A stretch of DNA of 64,000 bases from Euclidia mi (lineage: Eukaryota > Arthropoda > Insecta > Lepidoptera > Erebidae), in contig OX123182.2 in the NCBI GenBank assembly GCA_944739405.2, forward strand, positions 95,410,051 to 95,474,050. The letters are read 5' to 3'. Below the pieces are notes generated by a model. It worked only from the letters and a program-made list of their open reading frames with translations, searched no databases and was not told where the DNA came from. Below, piece after piece: positions 10,149 through 21,042 of this stretch. Position 1 is the first letter of the stretch; every line of letters starts with the position of its first letter. The translations under genes and the position numbers were made by a program.

Positions 10149-10448
10149 GACTATGACCGTACTGTCCAGCATCGTGTTAATAGCATAATATTATAATAGC
10201 TTCTGCTCAGAGTATTAGTATCCTTATATAGTCAAGGAATAGCAATAGTCAGTTTATTCATAGGTACTGACTACCTATAACGACTGCCAAACATCTTCAT
10301 GACAGCCTGGACTGACGATTTAACGTGCCATACGATACGTGCGATACGTGCGGTACGATACTAAAATTAACAGTTCAATACGCATTTATCTCCAACAAGT
10401 CAGTGGTGTGCGCCGTGGACCGATACCCACTGTATAGCAGTCTGTTAT
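10149..10448. other. Segment kept in unit 1, deleted in unit 2
   Basis: Unit 2 jumps from 'ctaatggacg' (about 36002) straight to 'gttatttccactaggc'. The lost 300 bp includes the right end of the piggyBac-like element with its TTAA, showing that unit 1 is the ancestral state here. There is no gene in it. Confidence 0.85.
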
Positions 10449-10536
10449 AGTATTTCCACTAGGCTATCGCTGCTCTTTTTTTTAACTATGTATTTTAATT
10501 TTTACATCAGTTTTATGCTCCCGCTATACCTGCGTC

Positions 10537-10627
10537 TTAACGCGTTAATATAGGCGCTACGTAGATGTGGCCAACGTTTTAACGCGTTAAAATACTAATT
10601 TCCAATGTGAATTTTTTAACGCGTTAA
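10537..10627. repeat. Three TTAACGCGTTAA palindromes
   Basis: Exact 12-bp palindromes lie at 10537-10548, 10579-10590 and 10616-10627, followed by a half copy (ctaacgcgtc). They stand out in AT-rich DNA and recur at 36093-36183. They may be subterminal repeats of an unrecognised element or binding sites; neither is shown. Confidence 0.8.
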
Positions 10628-11095
10628 CTAACGCGTCATTGGCCATTGCTATTAACATTAACGCTAACGCAGGTGTGGTAGCATTAGATTACAAATATAA
10701 TAAAGTAAAGCTAAAATTACATCAGTATCAGAAATACCTTTGATGATGTTGTCATTCCATATCTGATACAGTAAGTTAATTGTGACCAGACTAACAATAT
10801 CGAATTTAATTTACTAAATTCAAAATCCAAATATAAACATCTCTATTTCGACCCATACATAATGTACTGGACGATAAAGGGACAGAAATAACATTAGAAC
10901 ATTTTGATTGGACGTTGTGTGTGTAGCAGGTGTACTCATCGACCTTTGGGGCCAGTTTTTTGGATTGAAAAAGAAAACGACGGTCAGGAGGCACTTACGG
11001 TTGCCATAAAATCGCCCTATAAAGTTGACGGTTCACTGGGAGCATTTGCCTGTAATGTAACATTTCAGTTCATTACAACAGTGACAATCGGGCTC

Positions 11096-11168
11096 AGTGG
11101 CGTGCTATTGGAGACGCCTATATCCAGCAGTGGACTACGGCAGACGGATGATGATGATGATGATGATG
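11096..11168 (+). mobile_element. RTE-like retroelement 3' tail with GAT repeat
   Basis: 'ggagacgcctatatccagca' followed by 'gtggactacggcagacgga' and a GAT microsatellite is the usual 3' end of RTE-type LINEs and their SINEs in Lepidoptera. It is short and without coding sequence. The unit 2 copy (36655-36723) has a shorter repeat. The surrounding plus-strand ORF (10904-11293) runs through this tail and is not a gene. Confidence 0.6.
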
Positions 11169-11293
11169 ACACCAGTGACAGAGAAGAACTGAACTTACAG
11201 TGCATAACTTGTAGTAGTATAATTTGCAACAAGAGCGATTTGAATTGCAACCCTTATGATACAGTGTGTGACATTAAAACACCATCGTTTTGA

Positions 11294-12378
11294 TCGTATT
11301 ACGCCCTAACGTTAGCGGACTGTGTGACTAATTATTATGGCTAAATCAGTGAGATGATCTTGGATTGTAGGTATTCACATTAGCCAAGGAGGCAGCTGCG
11401 TTGAAACGCAATGTTCACCGACGCTGTAACATAGCATTACAGCTAAATGCTCCCAGTGAGAGATTACCACTATATATCTTGAATAGATATCGTAGTTACA
11501 CGCTTGAATTTGATATCTTCTTAAATTATTCTACTCCTTTCATAATTCGCAAATATGAGGGCAAACACGCTATTTGATTTTAGGTGACTAAAAATTGTAT
11601 CAAGGGTAAGGAGTTTATGTGCCGGCGATTGGTATACGCTGTTTATTATATCCTGTGCTAAGCCGTTGTTAGGAATTAGTTCATTGTAATTATTATATAA
11701 TATACTAAAACTATTTTTACTCTTTTTGCTTAAGAAATGAGACAACTATGTATATACGCTTAGTGGGGTATTTATGTTTAACAAATTTTAGAATATGTTG
11801 GATACATATCACTCCCATATCTTATAGACAGCGGTAGAGACGTGCCCAGCATATTTAACTAGTACTCTTCCCATAACAATGATACTTTTTAATCAAACTT
11901 TCTAAGCTTTTGAAAATAATAAAATTTTGTGTCCATCGAACTACAATAAAATTCGTTAAGGATACTACGAACAACGGTAATTATAAAATTAAATGTCTAA
12001 TTAACTAACTTAAACATTAGCATAAAATTAAAACTAACGTCGAAAACCTGTGTTAGTTAAAAATAATCTTATAAAACCTGTGTTAGTTACAGATCCTTGT
12101 CTAAAACTCAGTTGAAGAAGGTTATTAATTTAAAATACGTTGAAAGTTCTAATCTACAAATTTTCGGGCTGTTGAAAGACGTAAAAAGTAAGAACCTGTC
12201 CTATCGTAATATTAGGTATTAAAGTGTGAAGACATACTTAGCTCACGTTACGGTAAATTTTGTACTGAAACGAGGTCGAGACTTTTTCTTTATATAGCAT
12301 TTCAGGACCGTCTGCTTAACAGGCTATGAAATTCTTCTTCAGAAAACTAAATTTAGCAGGCTATGTATATTATTCCAT
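11294..12378. other. Shared unit sequence, no gene recognised
   Basis: AT-rich and nearly collinear with 36847-37930. No element end or credible ORF was seen. Confidence 0.5.
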
Positions 12379-12602
12379 GTGGTGACAGATTAAGGATACG
12401 GAATGTCAGCACTCCATATCATCCCATGGTTTTTGTAAGAGCCGACAGAGGGATCATATTATGCGGAGAACAGCACAGTAAGAGAAGGAAAAATTGAAAC
12501 AAACCCTATGCCAATCCGTTTGACCAGCGTAGTATAGTAGGCCAATTCCTTCTTTCAAAGGAGAGTCCTAATCCAGCAGTGGACTGTTAAAGGGTGATGA
12601 TG
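12379..12602 (+). mobile_element. SINE with GAT-repeat tail, second copy
   Basis: Same organisation as 8236-8473 but with more changes and a shorter tail. The orthologue is at 37931-38152. Confidence 0.78.
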
Positions 12603-12944
12603 AATATTTGTCAGATGCAAAAATGAAAAACCGCCTTCATAGGAATAATATTTACAACCTGTAGGTACTTTGAGCAAGTTGAAATGTCGATTTACCGCTT
12701 ATTTATTTTTCATTGCACCGTTAGCTCTAATCAACTGCTGCATTGATGACTTTAATAGTTAAAGAAATTTTTCGACACAATATAAATAATTAGCTCTTCA
12801 TCTGATTGCCAATGTAGACTATCAATATTAAATATACCAGATAGTTAAGTGGATAACTATTATGCTTCTTTTATGGGATACAATAAAATATTATTATTAT
12901 CATCATCATGTATTATTAATACAAATAAACAAAATTACTTGTCA

Positions 12945-14006
12945 TCTATACATATAAATAAAATTGGAGTGTCTGTTTGTCATATTTAAATAACCGCTTT
13001 TTACTAAATGCATATCCGTAAGTACTGTGCGTACACGGTACATATACCGAAATAACATTTTTAAACGGTTTTATTTAGCTTGACCTGTTTATTTGTTTGT
13101 TTATTTGTTTGTTTGTTTGGGTCAAATTTAGTAATTGGAATTTTACCCCCTTCCTGATGACAGATTGATCTGATATTTGGTAAACACTCTTAATCTTGAT
13201 GACAATACAATATAATATATTTCTTATGATTGTAAATCCAAAATGGCCGCCGATACAAAATGGTGGATCACATAATATTATTTCACAAGAACCTCGATAT
13301 GGGTATCAAATGAAAGGGCTTGATTGGTAGAATAGAGCTCACTATGAAAAAGCCAAGGTGGCCGCCGATACAAAATGGCGGATCACATATACCTAAACCT
13401 AAACTGTTGCGTTTCGTTCGGTGAGTGAGATTGCCGGAGGCCCTAGCCCCTATTCCTTCTCCCCTATCCCACTCCTTATCACAGCACCTTATCGCACTTG
13501 TGACTCCTGTGGTGTTGCTTGTGTTCATGGGCGGCGGTAATTGCTTACCATCAGGCAATCCGTCTGCTTGATTGGTAGAATAGAGCTCACTATGAAAAAA
13601 TTGTTGGGCGTAGCGTATACTGAGTAAACATTTTGATAGAAATTTCACGCGCCCAATGATTTTATTTTTGTCTGATCAATACCCCAGATTGATGAGAAGA
13701 TTGGTGCGATCTGGTAGCTAGGACTAGCCGAATTATTTTTTAGCTTTTAGTACATAATCTAACTACATATTTTTTAGTGTAATAAAACCGTTTAACATAA
13801 AAATGATTTTTATTTTATTTTATTTACAATTTTTGTCTGTGTATCTGTCTGTTTCTTTTCGCTAATCTCTGGAATGGCTGGACCGATTTTGACGGGACGT
13901 TCACCGGCGGATTGCTGATGTACCAAGGAGTAACTTAGGTTATAAATTAACCGGGTACGCGAAGTAGTTCCCTCAGGACGCGGGTGAAACCGCGGGAAAC
14001 AGCTAG
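12945..14006 (+). mobile_element. Non-autonomous Helitron
   Basis: It starts TCTATACATATAAATAAAAT directly after an A and ends '...CCGCGGGAAACAGCTAG' directly before a T, the A^T insertion without target duplication typical of Helitrons. A GC-rich hairpin (GCGGGTGAAACCGC) lies just upstream of CTAG. No Rep/helicase ORF is present. The interior contains duplicated 'gccgccgatacaaaatgg' motifs and a piece resembling the LINE-derived scrap at 54896. The orthologue is 38499-39555. Confidence 0.85.
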
Positions 14007-14292
14007 TGTAGAATTTAAAAACAAATTCTCAGATATAATTAAATTAAACTAAAATTTCTCAGAATAAAAAACTATCATAGCAAAGTCTAAACTGCTCCCT
14101 ACTAAGGAAAGAATTTTTGACATTTCGCAATTTTCGCAAACAAATACTCAACCATTATGAAAGTGCGAGAAATGTCAAATTGTTGGTAGAGAAAAATAAC
14201 TATTCACGATTAAGCTCAAACACAGCGGAACCTAAATATATTCTCTTTAGTTATAAATGTGTGAGGGAATACGATAGGGTTTTACGAGGCTA

Positions 14293-15585
14293 CGAGGGTC
14301 AAACTGAAAGTTCTTACAAAATCAAAAACTGATTACATTAGCCAGTTATTAGTTTTATTATATCTTTTCAAAATATTGTCCATTGACGTCAATACACCGC
14401 TGCATGCGATGGAACCACTGGGAAAAGCACTTTGCCCACTCGTCCTTAGGGGTCTCTTCAATGGCATCGCGATACGCAGCCACCGCTTCTTCAGCATTCA
14501 TAAACCGCTTTCCTTTAAGTTTTTCTTTAATTTTTGGAAATAAATAAAAATCACAAGGCGCGAGGTCGGGGCTATACGGCGGGTGACCTAGTAATTCAAC
14601 GTTTGATGTCGCCAAATAGTCGATCGTTCGCTTGGCGGTGTGCGACGAGGCGTTGTCGTGGTGAAGGAGGATCCTACTGCGAGGTCGTTTCTCTCGAACT
14701 TTTTCCAAGACAAGTGGCAAACAATTGGTAGTGTACCATTCTGCAGAAACTGTTTTTTGATCCTCTAACACAATTGTTGCGAAATGACCTATCCTTCCAA
14801 AGAACGAGGCCACCATTTTTTTTCCCGCACTTCGATCTCTCTTCACTTTAGTTGGCAACTCCTCGAAAGGAAACACCCACTGAGCAGATTGTCTTTTGGT
14901 TTCAGGATCATAACAGTAAATCCAGCTTTCGTCACCTGTTAGTATGTCGAACACAGCATTTGAGTCACCTCCGTTAAATCTTTCAATCATTTTACGGCAC
15001 CAATCCACACGATGGAGTTTTTGAGCCTTAGTCAAATTATGAGGTATCCACCGGGCGCAAAGCTTCCTGACCGCTAAATGTTCGTGGAGGATTTTGTGCA
15101 CTTGACTCATACCGATGCCTAAGCTTGTCCGAATCTGCTGATAGGTCACTCTTTTGTCAGTCTCTATCATACGCCGCACAACACAGATGTTATTTTCAGT
15201 CGTCGCCGTAGAAGGCCGTCCCTCACGTACATCATCAGTGAGATTAGTGCGACCACGTTTAAACTCATTAAACCAGTTGTAAACAGTCGCACGAGATGGG
15301 GCTTCACCGTGAAAGGCCAATCGTAGTCTATCATAACTTTCTTGTTGACTTAAATGACATCGAAAGTCATAAAAAATCATTGCACGAAAATTTTCTCGTG
15401 TTAAATTCATGTTGACGTGACGCAGACAATTTTCAATTTGCCGCCAAATCGTAAAACAAATGACAAATGAATGAAATCTATACTCAGTAATATTGGCAAA
15501 GAGTTCTATTTTCAAATTTTAGAATATTTTTTTTATTATATTGTTTATAAGTGGCCAGTTCTAAGAACTTTCAGTTTGACCCTCG
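14293..15585 (-). mobile_element. Mariner transposon, unit 1 only, apparently intact
   Basis: Unit 2 has a single TA at the site (about 39878); unit 1 has TA at 14291-14292 and 15586-15587. The termini are perfect 24-bp inverted repeats starting CGAGGGTCAAACTGAAAG. At 1293 bp with a single ORF, it has the usual mariner size. Insertion after the duplication and a clean ORF point to recent activity. Confidence 0.97.
14358..15410 (-). CDS. Mariner transposase (DD34D)
   Basis: A 350-residue ORF starts at the Met at 15410 (MNLTRENFRAMIFYDF); a further 35 in-frame codons upstream reach 15515, but this start gives the normal family length. The order is: an N-terminal helix-turn-helix region with the second HTH around 'SRATVYNWFNEFKRGR', the linker motif ARWIPHNLT (family consensus WVPHEL), then the catalytic domain with D in TGDES, D in LLHHDNASSHTA and D in YSPDLAPCDFYLF. 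Thirty-four residues separate the second and third Asp, the mariner signature. The enzyme cuts and pastes its own element at TA. No frameshift or stop is visible. Activity is not proven, and the subfamily is not assigned. Confidence 0.95.
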   Translation of the reverse strand: MNLTRENFRAMIFYDFRCHLSQQESYDRLRLAFHGEAPSRATVYNWFNEFKRGRTNLTDDVREGRPSTATTENNICVVRRMIETDKRVTYQQIRTSLGIGMSQVHKILHEHLAVRKLCARWIPHNLTKAQKLHRVDWCRKMIERFNGGDSNAVFDILTGDESWIYCYDPETKRQSAQWVFPFEELPTKVKRDRSAGKKMVASFFGRIGHFATIVLEDQKTVSAEWYTTNCLPLVLEKVREKRPRSRILLHHDNASSHTAKRTIDYLATSNVELLGHPPYSPDLAPCDFYLFPKIKEKLKGKRFMNAEEAVAAYRDAIEETPKDEWAKCFSQWFHRMQRCIDVNGQYFEKI

Positions 15586-16111
15586 TATCATAACACTGCT
15601 TAGTGGTCAAAGTTTGCTTGTTAATTATTACTGGGTGGACATAGGTCCTGTACTGTGAATAAGGACGTCGTCGGCGGTTATTAAAATTGAAACAATATTG
15701 ATCGTGCAAACTTTGTGTACCATTTTATATTCTAAGCAAATATTACTGTGTTCGTGATTTATGCTGATTGAACATTTACTGGAAGTGTAATTAAAACGCA
15801 CGATGATTCATTGCTTTTGTACAACAGATGTTTTTCTTTATTACTCAGAATTGCAATTTATATTTTCCTGTAAACTATTGAGCGTGCCGTCTGTCTAGCG
15901 TTGGATTTTGGATAAAAAGAACGAAATTTGAACATACGTTTAATCCGTAGAATGGCTATAATGTATCTAGTAGTATACTATATTGGGGGTTGATAAATAC
16001 CTATCGCGATGGTATTTATTGTATTGCAAACCCGTTGGTGAATAATAGTATGGTCTGCTTTTAAGGTCTCATTACTCATTAGTAGAGCAAAGATATTTGT
16101 AATTTGGTGTA

Positions 16112-17247
16112 CTTTTTTTTTTTTTTTAAAAACATAATTTTATTATCTACATGAAGCTTAATATAATCTTAATGTCTAAGTAGTATATGTACAAAAAAAA
16201 CGTAAAAAGAGATTGAAATTGAAAATATTTACACGGTTTAGGCGTCGTAAAATGCCTCCGTATCAATGTCATCGGGTAACGTGCCCAGAAGGCTGGCAGC
16301 ATTGCCACGCTGGACGGCAATGCTGATTCTCTGAGCAAAGAATAAACCAGCCTTCTGGTCACGTGAGACGTCGATTAAACGTTTCGAAATTTCCCGGAAC
16401 AGTGAACGAGCGCTCAGACCCCATGAGCCTAGCGTTTCCACCCCAAACGGCTCAAACATGTAATTACTCACAAAATTACTGTATTTGCGCCGTTTGAGGG
16501 TTTCCGCAGTTGCAGCAGCAGCGCCAGCACGGCCTCCCGTGCTTGGAATATGTGATGGCGCGAGGGTGTATACGCAGGTTGCGTCCCACACCAAAGGCCT
16601 ACGCATTTTTCAAGGCAACAATGACATACCATCAGGTCTCTTACCGTCGTCGCGTACCAAACCATTTGGTTCAAGTACAGCTGGTACGCCAGACGCGACA
16701 AGAGCACGACGAATTATGTCATTCAGATGGGCGTGACGGGGAATTCTACCAGCGCTTCTGCTGCAAGATAGCCCATGGTGTACGAGGCTATCGACGTCTT
16801 CTCCACAATGACATCGATGCGGAGAAACACACGGGGCACCTAAGCGAAGACAAGGGGCGATACGGAACGCCTCATCGTCCAACATGGTTCCAGTGTTGGA
16901 CGATGGTAGTGCCTGAAGCCACATTAAAAGTTGTATCTAAAAGACTTTTCCTTACAATGTCACAAAGCGTCGCGTCCCACTGTCTTTGGGAGAATAGGTT
17001 GGTAGGCAAATCAGCGCTTGGACAAGCCATTTTCCAGGCGTTTACAGCTTCGGTTTTGCAAAGCACTTCTGAGTTAACTAGTGTAGGTGATAAAATTTTC
17101 CTAGTTAACTCTTCCGTGCTGTGAACCGAAGATAGAAACGCCGGTAAACTGACACTAGAAATTTTGCGTACACCGAGCCCACCCAGACGTATGGTGTACT
17201 TAGTTATGCGTTTTATTTGCTCCTCTGAAGAACAGGCTGAGACCAAT
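16112..17247 (-). mobile_element. LINE 3' end with endonuclease-like ORF, unit 1 copy
   Basis: The minus strand ends in a poly(A) run (plus-strand T run near 16112-16128). ORF pieces read, in order: a 'GGLGVR' segment as found after the reverse-transcriptase domain; a Cys/His cluster HRCHCGEDVDSL...LSC; and 'DDGKRPDG...PLVWDATC'. The last parts resemble the CCHC plus PD-(D/E)XK endonuclease of R2-like LINEs, which is inference by motif only. Unit 1 has a deletion of about 48 bp near 16922 that shifts the frame. The reverse transcriptase itself is absent, so the insertion is 5'-truncated. Confidence 0.7.
16238..17246 (-). pseudogene. LINE C-terminal ORF, frameshifted
   Basis: Frame pieces lie at 16872-17246, 16610-16924 and 16238-16606. 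Compared with unit 2, the first part is intact across the place where unit 2 has a palindromic insertion, but coding sequence matching 41203-41250 is missing and a further shift lies near 16606. The C-terminus, ending near DDIDTEAFYDA, is conserved with unit 2. Confidence 0.7.
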
Positions 17248-17882
17248 TATTATCAATTTTATTATACTAGCGTTTAACTTTTTTCAAAATAGTTTTTAAT
17301 TTTTAGCTTATACATTTATACTAGACCATTTTTCTACCAAATCTCTACCGATAGTTTTATTTCATTCAAAATATTATCTTTCTACTATGATAAACGTAAA
17401 ACTTTGCGAGGAAGCATGCCCGCATGTTCGTTAGTTTCACGTAAAAACTACTGTACCTACGCATTTTGATGAACTTTAATCTTGCAATATTATAGTTTAT
17501 TTATACATCAGAATAACACATAAGTAGGCTATATTTTCTTGCTATAACCAACACCCACGCAAACGACGCCGTAGGAAAAACCTAGTTCTGCTATAACTTA
17601 ATATGCATCTCCACAAAATTACAAAATTCCGTCACGTCACCGCAGAACCGCTACTTAGTTATCAGCGGGTCTCTAAATTAGAATTGCGGGACATAGTATC
17701 AGCCATTGACCTTTGCCATTCATCAACTTGTAGACGGGAAAGTGAAAACACAGCTAAAGAGACTTTAAAATGAATCAGCTGTAGAGCTTTTGAGTGAGTC
17801 GTCATCTTAGCGCTCGTAGCGTAACTTGGCTTGCCTTTCGAAATAGATTGGCAGAGGTAAAAACGTTCACAGAGGTCATTCG
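17248..17882. other. Shared unit sequence, no gene recognised
   Basis: AT-rich, collinear with 41591-42219. No credible ORF or element end. Confidence 0.5.
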
Positions 17883-18403
17883 ATGCTATCTTAAGATGCG
17901 TCCCACCTCAAAGACAAAAGACGGAAACACGGAGTGTGTCAGGTAAAGCGCACAAATACACAATTAGCTCAACGACACTTTTCGTTCTTAGGCAGTTACC
18001 TCTACAACAAAGCTAACAAATCTTTGGCAATATATCCTCTTAGCAAGTATAAATGTAAAGCAGTACTGTTCAAATGGCTCCATAATCTCGATTATGACAC
18101 TACTGAAAAATTCATAAATATAGAATGCGGTAGCAGATAGTACACCATATTTATTTCCTTTTGTGGCTGTGTGAAAACTTTTATTTTACTAATAGCTCTA
18201 AATAGCTTTAAGTCTCAACGAATAAACGCAAATTTTTGTGCTCAACTGCCTGAAGTGAGAGTGCCTGGAGATCTGTAACACAGGCTTATCCTAGCACAGA
18301 CTCCAAGTCTCTCACAAAGGTCTACAATGTGAACCTAGATCTAAGAACACAACATTGTTATATTGCCTTTGTGGAGAAATAAAAAAAAACATTATAATTA
18401 TTA
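17883..18403 (+). mobile_element. CR1-like LINE 3' fragment, unit 1 only
   Basis: Unit 2 has the empty site 'gaggtcattattcggatgg' (about 42219). The insertion encodes the last part of a LINE ORF (17934-18140: TQLAQRHFSFLGSYLYN, then FKWLHNLDYD before the stop), followed by about 260 bp of 3' UTR and an ATT-repeat tail. A short C-terminal 'F...WL' end and trinucleotide tail resemble CR1/L2-type LINEs. It is strongly 5'-truncated and only a scrap of the reverse-transcriptase C-terminus remains. Confidence 0.68.
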
Positions 18404-20390
18404 TTATTCGGATGGATTAACACTTGTGTGGCATTTATATCACAGTTCTGCCGTACTTCGGATGGCCTGTCTGACCTGTTTTGCACCAGGATAAGGTTCG
18501 TCATATCATGAAAGAGGCCTTCGGGCGGTCTAAAAACTCCGACATCAGAGTTCGCCACACTCATAGAAACAGAAGAAGTTGGTTAGACAAGAAAGTAAGT
18601 TAGATTTTTTGTAAAATAGTTCATTTTAAAGCCCTTTTACATTTTGATCCCTCAGCAATTTTGTTCGAATCAGAATTTATTGTTTGGGAGAATTAATGAA
18701 AAACTAACTTTTATGGCTAAGGCTTTAAAGAGTTTGTTCCACAGAGCTCATTTCTTTTTAAGTCATCTCCTCCACTACGAATAAATGTTGTTTCGCAAGG
18801 AACGTTACAAACAGCTAATCAATGCACACAATGTTCACCCAGACTCGAAACAACAAATTATGGTTCACAGTGTGGTGTCATGTCGGGTTTGATCAAACAA
18901 TACTCAACGCAAAGCCAAACAATGAGGAGACCACTTAAACCACTTTTAAGATTGATTCCGTCGTTAAGGCTGTTACCCGCACTTATAAATTATAGCGGCA
19001 GGCTTTATCTGACGTGGCGGTTCCTTAAATCTTAAATCCTATGTGAACTTACGAACTCAACTAGGTAGGTAGCTTCTTGCGTGTGTTCTAATTGACTTAT
19101 AGTAGTCGAGAAAGAGCGGTGTGTTGGAAGGGTTTGAACCTAGCCCGCTCGTTTCGGCGTTTATGGAAATTGCTTCAAAAACAGACCGGTATCACACATT
19201 TTTACAGTACATTAATTAAAGCCGAAACGGCATCGACAAGCCTTTGTTGCATTAAATAAAATTTTAACTTACACCTAGCTTTATTCTGGGTATACCTTCC
19301 TCTACCATAATATTATGACATTTTATCTAAGAAGATACAGATACATCATAATATTACATTACATTACGAATTTCAAAATTCATTTTCTTTTATCACTGGT
19401 GATAAAATAAAATGAATAAAGGCTAAAATAAATAAATAAAATTACTGTAAAACATATTCATGGAATTTAATATGATCTCTTCGTCTTCAGAGCTCTCGTA
19501 TAAACTTTTTCTTTTATATTTGACCACAATTATTTCTTAATATTGTAAGCTATTATCCTAATTGGAACTTTAGAAGCTAATTTGTTCTTTGTTGTCTCGT
19601 TGCTAAAAATAAAAGACACGTGTCAAGACGGTGATAATTCTGTTATCCTAAACTTATTTTAATTGACACTAAAATAAAAGAGTGCCAATTATGTTGATCT
19701 AAAAATATACTTACGTATTTTGGTCCCTATTTCAGCCGTTAAGCAGAGTAGTGTTGTAGCGGCGTCGTTGTGCTGGTTCCCGAAGAAAGATTGTAGTGTG
19801 GAATAAAACTGCAGTGGATTGTAATAATTTGCGTTATATTCGTGAAGTACTAAATTACTTAGGTTTACAAGTACAATATAGTCGCGTCTACGGAACAAAC
19901 AAGAAAGGTATTTAGGTTGCGCGAGAGCGGCTGATCGTAATGACGTGTAACAGCTAATTGTCGATTGTCGATTGTCGATGACAGCGGCGCACGAGCCGGC
20001 GAGCCGTCCACTCACCCCGCGGCGACGTTTCGTTATAGCTGTTGAGTGCTTGTCTCAACAAGTGTCATAGCTAAAAAGATACTTCCCCTGGGTGGTGTCA
20101 AGTTTTTTTGGTTTTTGAAGCGAGCGTGGCACATTTAGAGGTACTTACGGTAAGCGTGGGGTGTGCGGCAAGGTACTGAGAGACCCAGTGGGAATGGTGA
20201 AAATAGTTATCAGGAAATCCAAAACATATGGTAACTCCTTAATCCTACCCAGGATGGCTGCCTGATCAACAACGAGATGGAAATGAAGACCCTTTCGGCC
20301 TTCAAATGTAAGCAAATTATGGCTGATGTAAGTAAATCACGTATCCACCGTGCACAGGATCCACCACCCTTTTTTGAGATAGTTTTGAGA
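18404..20390. other. Shared unit sequence, candidate minus-strand exon only
   Basis: Collinear with 42220-44190. Apart from the weak candidate exon at 19715-20015, nothing is recognised. The minus-strand ORF 18358-18564 is shared with 42153-42386, but differences there are mostly amino-acid changing. Confidence 0.45.
19715..20015 (-). other. Possible first exon on the minus strand (weak)
   Basis: A minus-strand ORF beginning MSGRLAGSCAAVIDNRQS in a CpG-richer stretch runs to a good donor (AC/GTAAGTATAT at about 19714), conserved in unit 2 (43510-43818). The unit 2 version begins differently and has a small deletion changing the N-terminal frame, so the protein is not conserved. It could be a noncoding first exon, a promoter fragment, or chance. 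Confidence 0.2.
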
Positions 20391-20990
20391 CATGATATTA
20401 CTCTTCTTCTTCATCTTCTTTTGCCTGCCCTGTTCCCATATTACTTGGGGACGACGCAGAATGTCTTTCGCTTCCATTCTCTCCTATCAGCCGTCATCTG
20501 ATTATTCACTCCCTTATCATTCATGTCATCCTTCACACAATCCATTCATCTTTTATTTGGTCTTCCTCTTGCCTCATATGCCTCAACTCTTATATTCATC
20601 ACCTTTCTAGTCACATGCTTTTCATCCCTCCTCATTACATACCCATATCACGCTAGACGATATCCTTTCAGCTTTTCTTGCACCGATGCAACTTTCAAAC
20701 TGCTACTTATATACTCATTTCTAATTTTATCCATCCTTGTCAACCCACACCTCCATCTTAACATCCTCATCTCTGCTACATATAATCTTCTTGCATCCGT
20801 CTTCTTCGCGGCCCAGCATTCCGATCCATACAGTGCGACAGGTCTTATAACGGATTTGTAGATTTTCCCTTTAGTTTAAAGGGCATCCGTGGGTCGCAAG
20901 TTGTTCCAGTGACCTGTTGCCATTTCATCCAACCTGAGTTGATCCGGTGCGTGAGATCGCGGTCTATTTCACCGTCCCCTTGAACATGAT
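20391..20990 (-). pseudogene. RTE-type LINE fragment (RT C-terminus), unit 1 copy
   Basis: Read on the minus strand from about 20990: 'THRINSGWMKW', 'ALYGSECWAAKKTDARRLY', 'EMRMLRWRCGLTRMDKIRNE', then YGYVMRRDEKHVTRKVMNI, ending in a GAAGAT-rich tail. This is the region after the catalytic domain of RTE-like reverse transcriptases. A stop interrupts just before YGYVMRRDE and a frameshift follows. Coding homology runs without a break across 20838, where unit 2 is deleted, so unit 1 is ancestral here. Confidence 0.82.
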
Positions 20991-21042
20991 AAACATGATA
21001 TTACTATATTACATAATACTTGCCAATCTGTATACACTTTTT

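Larger units (their letters stand above)
9198..10176. mobile_element. piggyBac-like element, internally deleted
   Basis: It is flanked by TTAA at 9194-9197 and 10177-10180. Ends are CACGTTGCTGGACAATAC and, reversed, CACGATGCTGGACAGTAC: 18 bp with two mismatches. TTAA flanks plus a transposase N-terminus on the minus strand support the piggyBac superfamily. Most of the transposase is absent and an inverted repeat occupies the middle. The subterminal motif 'cggctatag' recurs several times near both ends. Confidence 0.85.

Noticed and set aside
10904..11293. 129-codon plus-strand ORF ending after a poly-Asp stretch, also at 36463-36846
   Set aside because: It reads through an RTE/SINE 3' tail; the poly-Asp is the GAT microsatellite. 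No domain and no splice or regulatory support.
16485..17124. Plus-strand ORFs over the LINE 3' end (also 40763-41255)
   Set aside because: Antisense shadows of the minus-strand endonuclease-like ORF.
18358..18564. Minus-strand ORF starting MSVANSDVGVFRPPEG, shared with 42153-42386
   Set aside because: Looks protein-like, but differences between copies mostly change amino acids, the downstream end differs because of the LINE insertion, and no splice structure is evident.
20277..20861. Plus-strand ORFs rich in Leu/Ser/Pro (also 44087-44713)
   Set aside because: They are the antisense of the RTE-type LINE fragment on the minus strand.
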